Assembly: GCA_016987375.1 (NCBI GenBank)
Contig: PJRA01000196.1
Coordinates: forward strand, 431,420 to 456,277
DNA length: 24,858 nt
Source of the DNA: Brachionus koreanus
Taxonomy: Eukaryota > Rotifera > Eurotatoria > Ploima > Brachionidae
Direction: 5' to 3'
The stretch's first letter is position 1. The number at the start of each line of letters is the position of its first letter. The notes under the pieces are model-generated. The model made no database searches. It was not told the DNA's origin and worked only from the letters and a program-made list of their open reading frames with translations. Below, one piece after another: positions 1 through 9,530 of the stretch. A program made the position numbers and the translations under genes.

Positions 1-501
1 CTTGAAAAAAAAAATTTGTTTTTAGTAATTTTTGAAAAAATAGTAAAATCGGTAAATAATAATTAAAGTAAAAATAATAAGGATAAAAGCTACAGTATAC
101 TCTGTGTCAAGAAGATTTTTAAGTAGCTTTGTTTGACTTTTTGTTTGTGTTTTTGTCTATTTGCAACATGATGTAACAGCATTATTTGAAGTCTAAATTA
201 AAAAACAATTTAGACATTTTTTTTGGAAAAATGCAAATCATTATAGAAAATAGTCTTAAAAAGTACTAAAAAATAATGAGGAAATATTTGATTTAATGTC
301 AAAATAAATGCTAAGTTTTTATTTCTATTTATTTTATTAATATTTAAATTAATTTTAACCAAACAATAACAAAAGAAATTTGAAAATAACTAAACTATAC
401 TTTTTATTTTTAAGGCAAATTAAAAGCAATTAAAATTAATATAATATAAAAAAAAACTTTTTAAACACATAAAGTCTAATAAATGCTTAAGCTTACAGGG
501 C
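1..501. other. AT-rich flank downstream of the minus-strand EF-hand gene
   Basis: No open frame with protein-like composition is visible. On the minus strand, downstream of the EF-hand gene, TTTATT (the reverse complement of AATAAA) occurs at 318-323 and 328-333 and could be its polyadenylation signal. In such AT-rich DNA this match is weak evidence. Confidence 0.4.
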
Positions 502-1077
502 TTAATTTTTATTATGATTCAATACAATATTGATAAATTCTTTCTTGTTAATTCTATTATCTTTGTCTTTGTCAACAGCCGAGATCATTTTTTGCACATC
601 TGATTTTGTAATGTTACCTTTAAATCGGCTCATTACAACTAGCAATTCTTCTTCATTTATGTAGCCACTTTTGTCTTAAAAGTTAAAGATAAAATAAATT
701 CAGCCTGATTTTCTTTAATTGGAATGTACCTTGATCAAAAGTGTCAAAAGCTGCTTCGAGTTCAGCTGGAGTGGGCTCGCGAAAGAACTGATCGGCCATT
801 ACATCAACAAATTCTTGAAAGTCAACGCATCCACTTCCATCACTGTCCATTAGTTTCATTAGCTCGTTTAGCTCTCTTTCTCTAACATTAATGCTAAGCG
901 ATTCGCATACTTTCTTCAATTCTTTGACCGATATTGATCCTGAATTATCTCCATCAAACAAATTAAAACAGTCTTTGAGCTCTTTGAGTTGTCTTTGGTT
1001 TAGCCTCTAAATATTTAATTTTTAAGCTTATTTTTTGTTTCTAAAAATTTTAATTTAAACTATTTTACCTGGTTCAT
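502..1077 (-). CDS. Calmodulin-like four-EF-hand protein, three exons (gene 1)
   Basis: Predicted calcium-sensor protein of the calmodulin/troponin-C superfamily, 152 aa after splicing. Exons on the minus strand are 1077-1069 (codes only M-N-Q), 1006-730 and 674-502. The introns are 62 and 55 nt, start GTAAAA and GTACAT, end in AG, and keep the frame (459 nt in total). Four EF-hand loops are visible: DGDNSGSISVKE, DSDGSGCVDFQE, DQDKSGYINEEE (spans the second splice) and DKDKDNRINKKE. All four keep D at position 1 and E at position 12; the fourth has N instead of G at position 6. The linker contains AELEAAFDTFDQ, a typical calmodulin-family helix. The first exon is the same size, codes the same MNQ and has the same phase as that of the neighbour at 3005, which supports both start choices and a duplication. 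It is transcribed away from the other two copies. It is not calmodulin itself, because divergence is high; family confidence is very high, exact orthology is unknown. Confidence 0.9.
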
Positions 1078-3004
1078 TTTAAATTCGAAAAATAGTTCTA
1101 AATTTTGAAATTTTAAAAATAACTGCTTATTTACTTTCTAAAGGTAGTAAAAAAATATATCAAAAAGTTGATATTGTCATAAAATTAATTATGTTCTTGA
1201 ATGAAAATTTGTAATTTTAATCAATAAACTCGGTTTTCATGGTAACCAAATTTCATATTTATTTTAACTAGTCATAAGAATAAAAGAATCTTCGTTTCTA
1301 AAATTAAAGTGTTTAGAAAAAAATCGTTTAATTTAAAAGTTGAAAAAAAAATTTTTTTAAAGCTATATGTACTGGCTAAATTTGTTTGATTATGTCAACA
1401 AAAAAATAAAATAAATTTTTTTTTAATTATTAAAAACTTGCTTCCCTAAAATGAACCCAACTGATTCCCATTGTTCTTAAAAAATGCATTTAGTTTTTGA
1501 GATACTTAAGAATTTTAAAGCTAAAATAATCTTTAATAATTTTTTAAATTGATTCAGAATTTTTAAAATAAAAATTTATTACGAAAATAAAGTAACAAAT
1601 TAATGTTACAAAATTTTAATAAATTAAAAACCAACTGACAAATGTAATGTAATTTTTTTTCTAGCATGAAAATTATTGAAGCCAATTTTTTTTTTGCTTA
1701 TGACATTTGATTTTAGAAAAATTATTTTTTGAAACAAATTATTCTATTAACATCTTCTTGGTGTTTTACGATTGAAAGCCCAACACAAAATATTCTTTAG
1801 CTTAGTGATCTTGAGATTATTTTAAAATTCTTGACGCTTAAATTTATTTATTTATTTAATTCAATAAACGGCAAAAGGCATTTTTAAATATAGTAAAAAA
1901 TATTTTTTTATTATTATATTATTTTGTATTTTTGTATGAGGTTTACATTTTACACAGAAGAATCTTAAATTAAAAAAATAAAAAATAGCAAATTTTTAAA
2001 CTAATATTGATTAATTTTTTCTAATATAAAATATGGTTTAATTACAAATAATTTTAAAATTAAAAAATTAAGACTTATTTTTGACTATTTTTTTCAATAA
2101 ATACTTATGAGATTGAAGTGGCGTTACATTATTTTGTAAAACAAATAATTTGCTTCAGACTGATCATAATTAATTAGTAGCTTTAAGTATTGTCTTTTTA
2201 TTGAAAAAGACTTAAGGTTAAATATCAGTTAAGGTTTTTGTATTTTCTTATTTTTTTCTATAAGAGCCAAAAAAAAAAGGTCCATTTTTCAATGAACTGA
2301 ACCTTGTATTTGAAGAACACAATCTTAATATATTAATTAATTGATTGATTTTCTCGAACCTGTTTGCCACCTTACTCAAAACAAACATTTGTGTATAGGG
2401 ATTCTCAATCTTTTTTTCAACTTTACAAAACATTAGTAAACACAGAGTATTCTAAATGATTTTTGGAACCCTTATTAAAATAAGGATATATTTAGACTAG
2501 AACAAGTACAAAGATAAGTAGCGACGCTAATTACACAAACAAGAAGTTTGATTTATGAGTCATTATTATTATATAATTGAAAATAAATTAGTCTAAGTCA
2601 AAGTTTTGAGTTGACTTAAGACTTGTGACTTAAAAAACAAGTCTGTGAATTGTTCAAATCCGTTAAATTAAATTTTCATAAAAAAGACAATAATAAGCAA
2701 TTTTAAAAATTTTTATATTTTTTAAATAGTTTAATTTTTAAAAATCTAGACTTATTAGCCTAGAAAATTTCATGAAACTTATTTTATCCTTGAAACTCAA
2801 GTTCTATTTAATTAAGATCTAATTTAGATAAATCTAAGAGCTAATTTATTTTTAGCGAAATATTAGAAAATATAAAAAGGAACTATGTAGTTATTTTCTT
2901 GTCAAACAAATTAAGGAAAAAGGAAATTAAATTTTCGACAAAATTAGTTTTAAATACTCTTAAGAAAGCAATAATTTTATACCAAATTTTAAAAGTGTCT
3001 AAAT
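1078..3004. other. Divergent intergenic region between EF-hand genes 1 and 2
   Basis: About 1.9 kb of strongly AT-rich DNA lies between two head-to-head EF-hand genes, so promoters of both genes must lie here. No open frame resembles a protein. The only ordered structure I see is an AAGTC/GACTT-rich stretch at 2591-2644 that can fold into hairpins. I could not pick out a convincing TATA box or trans-splice acceptor for either gene. Confidence 0.4.
2591..2644. repeat. AAGTC/GACTT hairpin cluster
   Basis: GTCTAAGTCAA (2591-2601) is followed after 9 nt by its near-perfect inverse TTGACTTAAGAC (one inserted A). A second pair, AGACTTGT and ACAAGTCT, overlaps its right side. Two overlapping stems built from one pentamer suggest a decayed foldback element or a structured regulatory site. 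Chance is possible. Confidence 0.35.
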
Positions 3005-3534
3005 ATGAATCAGGTAATTGAAAAAAAATTAGATTTTTTTGATAATAGCTGATGCTTTTTTTCAGCAAGAGTCCAATAAGGAGTTAAGAAGCGCTTTTAG
3101 AATGATTGATTTGAAAAAGTCTGGCAAGATTAGCATCCACGAACTGAAACATCTTGTCAGAAATTTGAACATGAGTGTAGACAATCAAGTGGTGGACAAA
3201 GTTTTTAAAGATATTGACCAGAATGGAGATGGTAGCATTCAAGTAGAAGAATTTCTCAATGAAATAGAAAAAAGACCCTCGAACAAGTCCAATTTAAAGG
3301 CTGCATTTCGGGCTATTGATTTAGACAATTCTGGCTTTATCACATTAAGCGAACTTTACAAAATATCCAAAAAAATCAATCCCACTATTACTAAACAGCA
3401 AATAGAAGAAATTTTAAATAAAGCAGACTTGGACGGTAATCACAAAATTTCTTTGGATGGTAAGTTAAGCAGTTTTAGTGATCACATGATTTATAATTTT
3501 ACTTTTAGAATTCAAAGCTTTGATGGAAGAATAA
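3005..3534 (+). CDS. Calmodulin-like four-EF-hand protein, three exons (gene 2)
   Basis: Predicted calcium-binding protein of the calmodulin superfamily, 142 aa. Exons are 3005-3013 (M-N-Q), 3066-3459 and 3509-3534; introns are 52 and 49 nt with GTAATT and GTAAGT donors and TTTCAG and TTTTAG acceptors. The joined frame is 429 nt and ends EFKALMEE-stop, matching the usual calmodulin C-terminus. Loops: DLKKSGKISIHE (degenerate at position 3), DQNGDGSIQVEE, DLDNSGFITLSE and DLDGNHKISLDE, where the last E is split by the phase-1 second intron. Loop 4 has H instead of G at position 6. Without the short last exon the frame would run on into a nonsense tail, so the splice is well supported. The first exon mirrors that of the minus-strand gene 1. 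The gene is followed after 149 bp by a third EF-hand gene on the same strand, suggesting a tandem duplication and possibly shared transcription. Confidence 0.9.
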
Positions 3535-3683
3535 ATAAATTTTCAAGGGTTTTTTTTTATTGATCGTTTTTTTTTGAATAATAAAATTTTTATTATAAAA
3601 TTTTCTGTTTTCCTTAGAAACCATTATAAAAAAAAAAACGAAAAAACTCATTTATGAAATTTTGAAAATTTTTAACTCTAAAA
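3535..3683 (+). promoter_or_regulatory. Operon-like junction: poly(A) signal then trans-splice acceptor candidate
   Basis: The 149 bp between the stop of EF-hand gene 2 and the ATG of gene 3 holds AATAAA at 3580-3585, then the pyrimidine-rich acceptor TTTTCTGTTTTCCTTAG ending at 3617, then a 66-nt leader to the ATG at 3684. No GT donor paired with this acceptor is evident in so short a space. A poly(A) signal about 30 nt before a strong acceptor is the arrangement seen between genes of spliced-leader operons. A short upstream reading frame (ATG at 3655) lies in the leader. The alternative is an ordinary promoter and a 5' UTR intron starting further upstream. Confidence 0.45.
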
Positions 3684-4322
3684 ATGTCGGTAGGTTGATT
3701 TAAACAAAAAAATAAGGCAAAAATTGTAACTTTATTTTTAAGGGTTTAACTAAGGAGCAAATAAATGGTAGATAAATTTAATAGAGAATTTATTTTAATT
3801 TTTATGTTAAGAATTGAGAAATGGATTTAAAGCATTTGATAAAGATGGTAGCGGATCTATAGATCCGCAAGAAATTAAGAATGTAATCAGAAATTTTGAC
3901 ACTTCGATTAGTGAAAGTGACATCGATGAGCTTATTGAAGAGTTGGACAAAAATAACGATGGCTTAGTTGATTTCAATGAATTTGCCAGTCAACTAGGCA
4001 AAAAGTTTTACTCTCAACCTCCTCGAGATGAACTTGAAGCAGCATTTAAATATTTTGAGTAAATTTGTTTTATAAAATTAAAAACTTATGCTTAAGTTAA
4101 AAAATTTAGTCAAGACGGCTCTGGCTTTATTGATGAGGGAGAAATGATACAAGTGATTAAAAGATTTAATCCAAAATATTCAGATGAACGTATCAGACAA
4201 GTTGTATCCACAATTGATAAGGATAATAGTGGCAAAATTAGCATTGATGGTAAAATTTTAAATTATGCTTTTACTAGTTTTATTTTTAACTTTAAGAATT
4301 CATTCAGATGATGACAAAATGA
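3684..4322 (+). CDS. Calmodulin-like protein close to calmodulin, five exons (gene 3)
   Basis: Of the three copies this looks closest to calmodulin itself: 147 aa, against about 149 for calmodulin. Exons: 3684-3689 (M-S), 3743-3767 (a 25-nt microexon coding GLTKEQIN), 3812-4058, 4110-4249 and 4297-4322; introns are 53, 44, 51 and 47 nt, all GT..AG. The joined 444-nt frame gives the classic start LTKEQINELRNGFKAFDKDG and the classic end EFIQMMTK-stop. The four loops are all canonical: DKDGSGSIDPQE, DKNNDGLVDFNE, DQDGSGFIDEGE and DKDNSGKISIDE. The last intron interrupts the final loop Glu in phase 1, exactly as in gene 2, showing common descent. Expected role: calcium sensor binding target helices. 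AATAAA at 4402-4407 would end the message about 80 nt after the stop. Confidence 0.92.
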
Positions 4323-4401
4323 ACACATATTTTTTATTTTTTTGTTTAGTTCAGTTTTACAAACAAAATATATTCAACTCTAGATATTTTTAGAATTTAA
4401 A

Positions 4402-4407
4402 AATAAA
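4402..4407 (+). terminator. Poly(A) signal candidate of EF-hand gene 3
   Basis: AATAAA lies 80 nt downstream of the TGA stop at 4320-4322, a plausible 3' UTR length for this compact gene. Confidence 0.4.
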
Positions 4408-4556
4408 GTTTTTGTTAAATATTTATTAACTTCTAGGTAGTATTTTTATTTCTATTTAAAACATTTATTGAGTAAAAACGCACAAAAAAAAATTTAATTA
4501 ATAAAATTATTTATGTCCTACTGTACAAAAGTCAAATTCATGATAGTAATGAAATT

Positions 4557-5725
4557 TCAATCATTTAGTTTTGTTAAGTTTTTTGATAAAAAAATGAATT
4601 TGGACAAGTTTGAATTTATTAGCTTGAATTTTTTTTTCAAAGCGCTTTTGCAAAAGTTAAGTTCATCTTTCTTAAATTCTGGATTGTTTAAGGAAATTTC
4701 GTTGATTTTATCGTTTATTTATTCTTCAATATCTTCTATGTTTTATATGGTTTAATTTTCACTTCCTAGTATTTCCTTTAATTCACAAATTCTTAGTAGT
4801 AGTTTTTCCGTTTTGCAATAATTCTTTCAATAGGCAATTATTTACTAACCATCAGCCTTTTCACATAGTGAAATTTTCATTTCAATTTTCGGAGCATCTT
4901 AGGAGCATCTTTTCAGTTGTATGTTATACATGAGTTAAGATGCTTTCTCTTGATATTCTTTTGATAATAGTTTCTTTAGTTGTTTTTAGTTTTTTAACGT
5001 AATCATCCGAATTTAGTGACATGTCACTAAAATATTTAATGACATGTCACAAAAGAATCTTTTACATGTTATAACAGCGTGTCACTAAAATAGAGTACTC
5101 TATTTTAAAGACATGTCACTAAATTTGGAAAATTACGTTAGTTCAATTTGATTAAATTTTATTGTTTCACATCCGTAGGATAAGATTGGTCGACAGTATG
5201 TTATGTAGAGCTGAAATTTTGTTGAGAATTCTGCCATTTATTCCAAAAGCTCAGGCTGCATTTATTGTATTTCTTATTCATTTTTGTATGTGATCGTCAT
5301 TTGTATTTTTCGAATTGATTAATACTCCAAGATACTTGATTTTGTCATGAGTCTCGATCATTTTTTTGTTCATTATAAATGATATTTTATTGTTTCTTTG
5401 CTTAAAATACAATCAGTTAAGTTTTTCAGTATTAAACTTAGTTCGTTCTAGCGCATAGTTCAAGTGTTCTTTGTATTTTTTCTTAGTCATCACATATGAT
5501 TAATATGTCGTCCACATATAGGATTATACCGATTTGGAGATCTTGAATTTTGACCCCGAAGTTTTCTTATTCTACTAATTCAACCAGTTCTTCAATGTAT
5601 ATTGCAAAAAGTTTTGGTGACAGGGGACGATCTTGCTTTGCACCAATTGTGTTCTATACGTTTGATATTTTACCTTCTCTTTCTACGCATGATAGTACCC
5701 ATAATAATTTTTTTGATTTGTTCAT
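4557..5725 (-). pseudogene. Decayed non-LTR retrotransposon (LINE) reverse transcriptase
   Basis: Reading the minus strand from 5725 downward gives a broken but clear LINE reverse transcriptase. GAKQDRPLSPKLFAIYIEEL matches the conserved G-x-x-Q-x-x-x-L-S-P block. ILYVDDILIICDD carries the catalytic Y-x-D-D at 5518-5507. KYLGVLIN matches the thumb motif, and YCRPILSYGCETI matches the motif after the thumb. A MITE (4995-5140) then splits the element, after which LKTTKETIIKRI resumes the typical C-terminal region. A further open stretch ends at the TGA at 4559-4557. In-frame stops and small frameshifts (stops before NTIGAKQD and after ELVELVE, for example) show it is dead. No endonuclease domain or 5' end was found, so it is a 5'-truncated copy, as usual for LINEs. 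The clade is not determined. Confidence 0.85.
4995..5140. mobile_element. 146-bp MITE with TA target duplication (Tc1/mariner-like)
   Basis: The ends are inverted repeats: TAACGTAATCATCCGAATTT on the left and, read inward from the right, TAACGTAATTTTCCAAATTT (17 of 20 identical). The 12-bp palindrome GTGACATGTCAC and variants of TGTCACTAAA recur four times inside. The outermost TA on each side would be the target duplication of the Tc1/mariner superfamily. It interrupts the LINE coding sequence at 4557-5725, which defines its boundaries independently. It has no coding capacity. Confidence 0.8.
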
Positions 5726-6264
5726 ATTATCTGTTTGATTTTTATCAGAGTAAACATCAAAGGATAATAAATTTTTTTATGAAATTTAAATTGAAAATTT
5801 GTTTTGTCCTTTAAAAAGCTTTTGGGGACAAAAAATTACGCTTATTCTAAGGAAATAAAAAATATTTTTGTTTTATTTTTAGAAATTTTTGGAAATAATA
5901 TCTTTATCTTTTCTTCAAAATTTGAATTATTGAGATTTTTTAACGAATCTTTAAATAAACCACTCCAAAGTACTAGATCCAAAATTAAGTTTTCGACGCC
6001 ATTTCGAATCATTATCGATATCCGAAAAAATCATTGGTAAAACAAATTTAATTAGAAAAATCAATAGTTTAAAATTAAAAAATAAAACCTCACTCTCGGT
6101 CCTAGTTTACAAGTGTTTTATTTGGTCACAGTTGGACTTTATGTTTATTGCAATTAATAATTCGACGCAAAGAGTGCTACTTTAGTGTCAAGGTTATTTG
6201 TTAAATAAAACAGAGAAGATCCTGAGTTTTAAATAGTAAGCAATAGGCAAGTACAGTACTTACC
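5726..6264. other. AT-rich stretch, no recognised gene
   Basis: On the minus strand a short open stretch at about 6040-5810 includes LILDLVLW. A similar peptide, LIFDLVLW, is encoded on the minus strand near 12440-12405, so both may be scraps of one unrecognised repeat family. Otherwise nothing is recognisable. Confidence 0.3.
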
Positions 6265-6520
6265 AATGTTGGCTGACCGGTGGTTTGACCATGAGTCAGT
6301 CAGTTTTTAATAAAAATATTAGAAAATGTTTAAAAAAGCTGCCAAATGTTGCGAAAAAAAGTTTTATTTATAAAGAATTGTTATACCACAAAGAATTTTG
6401 TTTTATATTCAATCAAGAAATGGTTTGCAGGCTGTTCGGTGGATGGAACATTTTGGATGTTGTATTTGGTTCTAAAATGGTTTACGATCAAGTCGAGAGT
6501 CAGATATTTTTGAAGTAGAA
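6265..6520 (+). mobile_element. Possible 5' end of a Merlin/ISXO2-like DNA transposon
   Basis: The 37-bp sequence at 6265-6301 (it contains TGTTGGCTGACCGGTGG) recurs at 14293-14329 with only two differences. At that second site it lies just beyond a piece of a transposase-like C-terminus. Here it is followed by a plus-strand open frame at 6285-6515 ending in FGSKMVYDQVESQIFLK. That stretch loosely resembles the N-terminal region of ISXO2/Merlin-type transposases, but the zinc-binding cysteines are not intact. The frame starts inside the terminal repeat, so the true protein start is unknown. The family call is tentative; the repeat pair itself is directly visible. Confidence 0.4.
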
Positions 6521-6872
6521 AAAATAATTTTTTTATCATATGATACAAATTTTTTTTTTTTGATGACTTCTTTAACTTAGTTTTGGCCGAGAAAATGAGC
6601 CATTAAGCAAAAAATTGGACAATCAGTAGTAGAAAGATGAGGACTTTATGTTTGATGGGGAAAAAGTTCGATCTATTTCAGCTCATCTATTTTTGCCATT
6701 GCTCTCCTAGCTGACTATGGTCTAATTTTCATAATGAATAATTAAATTCAACATTTATAACACAACCGTCTGGAACCAGTTCAAAGTGTATTACCACTTG
6801 AAAATTCCACCAAACATGCAGCATTACCTTTTTAATCCATTAACTTTCAACTTAGGGTTTTAGCGGTAGGCC
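6521..6872. other. No recognised gene
   Basis: AT-rich sequence between the possible transposon end and the piggyBac-type MITE; nothing with protein-like composition seen. Confidence 0.3.
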
Positions 6873-7094
6873 TTAACACTAGAAGCACCAAACGAGTCAT
6901 TTGAACTCGTTTGATAAATTTTTAATTCCTCATATCTTTTGAATGGATTTTTCAATTAAATATATCTTTTTTGATTTATATAGATTTTAAAATTTTCTTT
7001 AAAAATGATGTTCCTTTATAAAATTATTTTAGTTTTTTTATAAAATATTTATGAATTAAAAAAACCAAGAAATGTTTGGTGCTTCTAGTGTTAA
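6873..7094. mobile_element. 222-bp piggyBac-type MITE
   Basis: TTAA followed by CACTAGAAGCACCAAAC at 6873-6893 is perfectly mirrored at 7074-7094, ending again in TTAA. TTAA duplication with ends starting CACTAG or similar is the hallmark of the piggyBac superfamily. Just inside the left end, AAACGAGT and ACTCGTTT form a subterminal hairpin with a 7-nt loop. The interior is AT-rich and non-coding, so it must have been moved by a transposase encoded elsewhere. Perfect terminal repeats suggest it is fairly young. Confidence 0.85.
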
Positions 7095-8104
7095 ATTGAA
7101 AAAAAAAATTTTTGAATGGAAGAAAAAAACGTGTTGTAATCAATGATGCATCTTCTAATTGAACAAGCGAAGACAGTGGTGTCCCACATGCTAGACTGTG
7201 GTTCAAAACAACTGCAATTTATCAAAACTGAATAGAATAAAAAGCAAATCTGAATTTCTTTCAATTAAGAACAAAGTTTTTAGTCGATGAAACAAAGTAC
7301 CTGATCTTAAGTCATTTAAAAAAAAAACAATGTGCTGAAAGTGAATGAAACAATTGGCAAATTTTCGTTTCAGTTTCCGGCTTTGCTTCAACAAATAATA
7401 CTTTAGAGAGCTTTTAAGGATTCGATTAGCAATCGAAATTATTTGTAAAGAGTTGAAAGCTTTAATTTTTATAAAATCAATTTAAAAATCCTATTTAATT
7501 CGAGTATTTGACATGTATTTATAGTGAATGAAACACGAATACTAAAAAATAGACACCTAAAAGTAGCACGCAAAGTAGAAGGACCAGTGAAAATCAAAAG
7601 TAATGATCATAAAGTCTACAAAGAGGGAAAAAGAACATAAAAAACAATGAAATGTATTTTATTGAATTGAAAATACTAAAAAAATTTTCAAAATATTTTA
7701 TTTTAAAATTTTTAAAAGTTTCAAAATTTTTTCAAAATATTTTTTTTATAATTTTTTTATTATCATATCTGGTTTTATATTAGTGATTTGTTGATCAACG
7801 GTTTTTTCTAATTAAAATATTCACCAAACCAACTTGATATCATTGATCACGCTATAGTTTCGCTCAACAAAAAATTGCAAATTATTTTCACAGATAGATA
7901 AATAAATTAAAGTGATTATTTAAATTGAAATGAAGATCTGAGTTTTGTCAGCCAACAAAAAATTATTTTTTTACAAGGCTAATTAAAATAGATAAAATAG
8001 CAAAATTTTATTTTAATTAGTTTTTTATCATCAAACGGAAATTTATGCCAAGTTTAAAGGTAAACGAAAGTGATTAGAGAGTTTTATCTCGAGAGGAAAA
8101 ACAA

Positions 8105-8112
8105 CTTTGATC
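8105..8112 (-). promoter_or_regulatory. GATCAAAG octamer (TCF/LEF-type site candidate)
   Basis: The minus strand reads GATCAAAG inside GTGATCAAAGT, the same 11-mer found at 12632-12642. It matches the TCF/LEF consensus; binding is not shown. Confidence 0.25.
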
Positions 8113-8670
8113 ACATTAAAAAAATAATAAATGAAAAAAATTTAATTTCAAGAATGCATTTATAGTGTGACATTGGAGACAACAAAAAATAATCATTGAT
8201 TGAACTATTTGAAAATAAAAATTCCACTTTTGAGATGATAATTTAATTAGTATATCTCTAAATTAATAATTGATAATGCAAAACTTGAAATAATATAAAT
8301 TACACTCGAATTAGCGGCTCTTTGAACAAAACAAAAATTTAATTTTTTATCTAAATATTTACGTGCTTGAAAGCACTAAAGAATTTACAACATTAGAAAA
8401 ATATTTATTAGTTATTGATTGCTTGTGGACATTTAGGCATAAAATACCTAATTGGCAACTAATTTATCACTTAACCTTTTTGATTTGAGCGATTTTTTTT
8501 GTTGCTAAAAAATTAATCATTAATTATTTTTTATTCTTGGTAAATTTCATAAATAAAGACTTGAGAAAAAGTTCTTTATTTTTAAACGATTAAAATTTAT
8601 TTATCTGGAATTTTTTTATTTTTTTTTACAAAAATTCTCTTAAAATTAAATTTTCTATTCATTTTATTTT

Positions 8671-8725
8671 TATTTATTTAAAAAATAATCTTGCAAGGCA
8701 GTTCCGAATGGCAGCACCTTCTTTT
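8671..8725 (-). repeat. Tailed short repeat, copy 1
   Basis: Core GGCAGTTCCGAATGGCAGC followed by CCTTCTTTT, with a TATTTATTTA tail on the left. On the minus strand this reads as a unique core followed by an AAATA-type tail, the layout of LINE or SINE 3' ends. Confidence 0.45.
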
Positions 8726-9196
8726 AAAATGGATTAAAATTATTAAATTAAATTTTGTTATCAGTTTGATGTGAATGAGATTGAGTCCAAAGTGTGTTTT
8801 GTATTTTAGGTTGCTACTGTTGGAGATTTGAATCATAAAATTCTGAATCTCGCAGGCTATTAATTCATGGTTTTTCTTGGTGGTGATAAATTTTGTTAAA
8901 AAAAATTCTTCTTCAGTAACTTGAATTAATAAATTAATTTTTAAATTAAGAAAATTAATTAATTAATTTACCAAAGTCAAATTTGTTCTTAGGATAATCT
9001 TTTTGGTTGTGCTTTTTTTTTTATGTTTTTTTTTTGTTTGAATAAACAAAATTAAGGAAATAGAAATAGATTAAATAGAATAAATAACTAACAATGTAAG
9101 TCATATTTATATTTGTGTTATTTATTTAGACCAAATAGGCTATACACTAAAATTAAATTCAAGTTATCACATTTACCAACGCTCAAATTCCATCTT

Positions 9197-9204
9197 GATC
9201 AAAG
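9197..9204 (+). promoter_or_regulatory. GATCAAAG octamer (TCF/LEF-type site candidate)
   Basis: Exact octamer within TTGATCAAAGATCATG, about 4.1 kb upstream of the homeobox gene. Confidence 0.25.
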
Positions 9205-9522
9205 ATCATGTTAACTTTCTATTTTAATTAGTTTTAAAGGGTTTTCTGGTTCCCATTAAAATGGATATGAATCATTTTTATTACGGAAAAATTTTAAATT
9301 AATTTCTTTTGTATTGTTGATTAAATAAATGAATCAATTAGCTTTAGTAAATTAAAAAAGAACTTTGAAACTTGTAGTCATTTTATTTATTCGGTGTAAG
9401 TACGTGAAAATTAATAAATTTTAAGAGATTAGATTGGGATTTCTAATTTCCATTGATTAGAAATTAAAGCTGTTTTCAAAAGTCCTCAGACAATTTGCAT
9501 TGAACCTAGCCGATTGATCAGA

Positions 9523-9530
9523 GATCAAAG
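9523..9530 (+). promoter_or_regulatory. GATCAAAG octamer (TCF/LEF-type site candidate)
   Basis: Exact octamer within TGATCAGAGATCAAAGATTA. Its surroundings resemble those of the site at 9197, so the two may be an old duplication. Confidence 0.25.

Noticed and set aside
4513..4755. 80-codon plus-strand frame MSYCTKVKF...
   Set aside because: It is antisense to the C-terminal part of the LINE relic and has low-complexity Phe/Ser/Lys composition.
5550..5814. Plus-strand frames of 62 and 70 codons
   Set aside because: They are antisense to the LINE reverse transcriptase, including its Q-x-x-x-L-S-P block.
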